From Niebla homalea (Eukaryota; Ascomycota; Lecanoromycetes; Lecanorales; Ramalinaceae), in contig JAHGAU010000019.1 of the NCBI GenBank assembly GCA_019925105.1, positions 310,001 through 374,000 of the forward strand: a stretch of DNA of 64,000 bases. The letters run 5' to 3'. The notes beneath the pieces were generated by a model. That model was not told where the DNA came from. It did no database searches and saw only the letters and a list, made by a program, of their open reading frames with translations. Position numbers and translations under genes: made by a program. The stretch's first letter is position 1. Every line of letters begins with the position of its first letter. Shown here in pieces: positions 60,912 to 64,000 of the stretch.

Positions 60912-63900
60912 CATTCAATACGGGTATTTGCGTTTATAAGGATAATTATATCATTACCCTTAAAGAAAAGATCCTTATATATATTATATTAAATAAGGAT
61001 TTATTTAATATAACTTTCTTTATTAAAAATTAAAGTTTAATTTTATTAATTATAAATAATATTTATATTTAAATATTAATTATATAGGTCTAAATCGGAT
61101 ATCTTAAACTTTTGATTTAATTAAAACTTTAAGTCAATAATAGCCCGTTTATTAACTTTTATTATTAAAATATTATTAATATATATATATAATAACGATA
61201 ATAAATAAATACGTTTTAAGTTATTATTAAAGCTTATTAATTAATAATTAGAAATCTTTTAAGAATATTATTATAAAGGAATATTATTTTAATTTTAATT
61301 TATTTTAAACTTTAAAAAATTTCGGATAAAAATATAGAAAAAAATACTTATTTTAGGGATTTAAGTAAATATAAGTTTATTATAATAGTTTAATTTACTT
61401 TTTAAATTATATATAGCCGTTATAGTAAAGAGGGCCTTATAGCTTATAAACTTAATTACCGTTATGAAAATATCAAAAAAGTTTAAATTTTCCTTTCATT
61501 GAAAGTTACGGACCATTTACCGGACCTTATACCGGGTAATATTACCGTCCAGTTTACGTTTATATTTATAAACTTACTTATTATCTAATACGTTAATATT
61601 AAAAATAATTTATTAAGACTTAAGTTTTATTTTTCTTTAAAGACTTAACTTTATTTTCTATAGTGAACTTTTATTTTATTTTATTATATACGTCCTTTAT
61701 AGCTTATATATAGATTATAAGCTTAATATAATCCGTAAGAATTATAATTATAAAATATATAAACGTTAATTAAAAGTCGGTAACTTAACAATTAAAGTCC
61801 CGGTAAAGTTGGTAACTTAAGGGTTATATTTTAATTACGTAAACTTAAATAAGCGGGATTAAAGATTTAATAAATTCTTTTAAAAACGGATAATAATATA
61901 GGATTACATCGTAAAAACTAAATAAGTTTAAGTTTAAGTCTATAAAAATATATATATTTAAAGATTTCTTTATAATATTATTATTAAAGGTAATTAAAAA
62001 TAATATGAATAAATCCTTTTTATTAATATTTCCTTTAACGATTATAAGTTTTAAGGCATATAAAGTTTGATTATATCCTTAATAATAATATTATCGGTTT
62101 TATCCGTAACTTTTATAATATAAAGGTTTTATATAATAATAATAACCGGCTTGTTATCTATATTTTTATTATTATTAAGATATATCCGTTTTAACGATAA
62201 CTAGAAATCCACGGTAATTATTTCCCTTTATCTCGGTATTAAGTAATAAACCTGTAAAAGATTATTAACCTTACGTTTAAGCTAAAAGGCTTTATCCTTT
62301 AATTACTTAACGTAATTGTAACGTTAAATCTAGTTATTTAATATAAATATTTTAGAAACGTAATAACCCTTAAAGTGAATAAAACGTCCTTTAACGGCCT
62401 TAATTTAGAATTTTATTTAATTTATACCCGGAAGTTTACGCTCTTAATATATATTACGTTATTTAACCTTCTTAATAAAAAATTAATCGGGTTTTCTAAG
62501 AGTTATAACCTAATTTAATATATCGTAAATACTTATAAATATTATATTATATATAAAGGTTATTATAATAATAGGTTCGGTAATAAGAATACGTAATAAG
62601 TTATTATTTACTAGTATTATATAAGCCCGGGTAATAAAATTTTAACTTATTTATTTAAATCTACCGTTTTATTAAAAATTATAAAGTACCGTAACCTTTT
62701 ATTAAATGTTTTTAACGTATTATTAATTCTTAAATTAAAAGCTATATATTATCATCGTCGGTATATAAGTAATAAATAAAATAATTTAAATAATAAATTC
62801 TCTTTAAATAATTTTAAAAGGCCTTAAGGACCATTTTATATAAGGAGTCTGGCAATAAGGTTATATGGATAACTTTAATAACGTCTTTAATAAAAATAAC
62901 GATCTACTTAGAATTAACTTTACTATTATTAATAAAATTAATTAAATTAAAGTCAATAAATCCATTACAATAAATACTAGGCTCGATATAACCCTTACTT
63001 AACTTAAGCTTTATTTATATTTCCGTATAAATGACGTACTTATAGTCCCCTAATAAATCCGGTAGATTAAAAAGATTGATACTGGTTACCGTTTCCAATA
63101 AAAGCTTAATGTTTTACTCCCCTATATACACCGTCAATTTATATCAAGATTTTAAGGCTTCTTAATTTACGGTAAAAATATATAAGATTATAAATATTAA
63201 ATTATTAATAACTTTAATATTAACTTTAAGAAAATAAAAGGCCGCCAGTAAAAGTTTTATAAAAATACCGTTACGGCCGATAAATATACTTAAATCCTCC
63301 GGGTCGTTACTTTATTTAAGGGGATAATCGGTTCGTTATAATTATTTAAGGTTAATAAAATTAAAAATATTATTAAAGATAAAAAGGATATTGTAAATAA
63401 TTAAATTACGGACGTCTTTATTAAATTAATATAGGATTTTAATAATTTTAATATAAGTAATAGTTTTCCCTTTAAAAAAGCCTTTAATAAGAATGAGCTC
63501 GGAAAGGAGCTTTTTAAGGATGAATATATAATTATTACCGAGACGATATAATTTATATAGCCGGTATTAAAAATATAAATAATAAAAGCAAATACGTTTA
63601 TAATTAAATATACTTAATAGTCCCGGTAAATAACGGGCGGTAAAGCCGGTATAACGATAGTAACGTATATAAAGGCTAGATTTATTAAGGTTTTAACCTT
63701 TAAATGGGCTTTATATTTTTTATCCTTAAACTTATTATTACCCTTATTATTATTTTTATTACCGCTATTACCGCCGTTACCGTAACGTTAACGTTTTTAA
63801 TCGCTATTAATACTTATATTATTATTATTATCGTTATTACGGCGTTAATTATCGTTATTATAAATCGATCTATTATATCCGTAAAGTAAGTAATAGTTAA

Positions 63901-64000
63901 TAATAAAATAATATAAAAACATCTTTTTTATAAAACTTTTTTATAATAACTTTAACGGATATTAAACTACGGAAGAATATAGAACGGAATAAAGTTATTT
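60912..64000 (-). mobile_element. Copia F1 copy c, RT to gag, minus strand
   Basis: This parallels 47812-48862 followed by 54698-55930 and then continues further towards gag. It covers RT, integrase (inverted TCCACGGTAATTATTTCCC near 62210), protease and the basic gag tail (63704-63889). It runs off the right edge. The left end is cut by copia F3. RIP-dead. Confidence 0.82.

Noticed and set aside
63704..63889. Hydrophobic Ile/Thr/Val-rich frame that could pass for a membrane peptide
   Set aside because: It is the antisense of the Asn/Arg-rich gag tail of copia F1 (compare 43420-43530).

Overview
The window is nuclear DNA from a filamentous ascomycete (Pezizomycotina). I cannot name the species from sequence alone. 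It is a graveyard of nested transposons ruined by repeat-induced point mutation (RIP): almost every CpA/TpG has become TpA, CpG is largely kept, and old reading frames survive only as stop-riddled ghosts whose stops are mainly TAA/TAG. No intact host gene, tRNA, rRNA or CRISPR array is supported. Long open frames around 22.2-23.4 kb and 35.3-36.5 kb are artefacts of G-rich hexamer repeats.

I sort the elements into families by their own ends. Copia F1 has 138-bp LTRs (TGTCAGAAG...TTTCAACA). Copia F2 has 162-bp LTRs (TGTTGAAT...TTTCAACA). Copia F3 has 152-bp LTRs. All three carry a primer site matching half of initiator tRNA-Met. LINE-A and LINE-B are Tad-like non-LTR elements ending in (ATCA)n, with 13-bp target duplications. 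A TIR element family duplicates TA and carries a G-rich VNTR. A gag-only LTR element, a 1.0-kb TRIM with its solo LTR, and a 424-bp miniature LTR element complete the set.

Layout. 1-456: 3' end of a LINE-B in the F1 fragment 457-2271. 2272-24890: one LINE-A copy in three pieces, split by a full-length minus-strand F2 (2710-17771) and by TIR element A (21641-23555). The F2 was itself hit by a full-length LINE-A (3325-9113), the gag-only element (11122-13247), a solo LTR (14032-14206) and the TRIM (15517-16536). 24891-29254: minus-strand F3. 29255-31648: end of a TIR element, a LINE-B piece holding the miniature LTR element, and 1.2 kb of unassigned DNA. 31649-55932: a minus-strand F1 split by a full-length plus-strand F1 (32458-47509) and by a full-length LINE-A (48876-54684). 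The plus-strand F1 contains a full-length F2 (33394-42222), which contains TIR element B and a LINE-B. 55933-60911: a possible autonomous relative of the TIR elements, cut off by F3 copies joined head to head. 60912-64000: another minus-strand F1.

Boundaries were fixed by target-site duplications read directly: AAGCT, TAAAC, CCGAT, GTATA, ATAAG, TTTAC, GATTT, TA and 13-bp LINE duplications. The least described pieces are the un-RIPped TRIM with tRNA-type A and B boxes, the 424-bp LTR element, and the TIR family with its G-rich VNTR and a conserved unique island.
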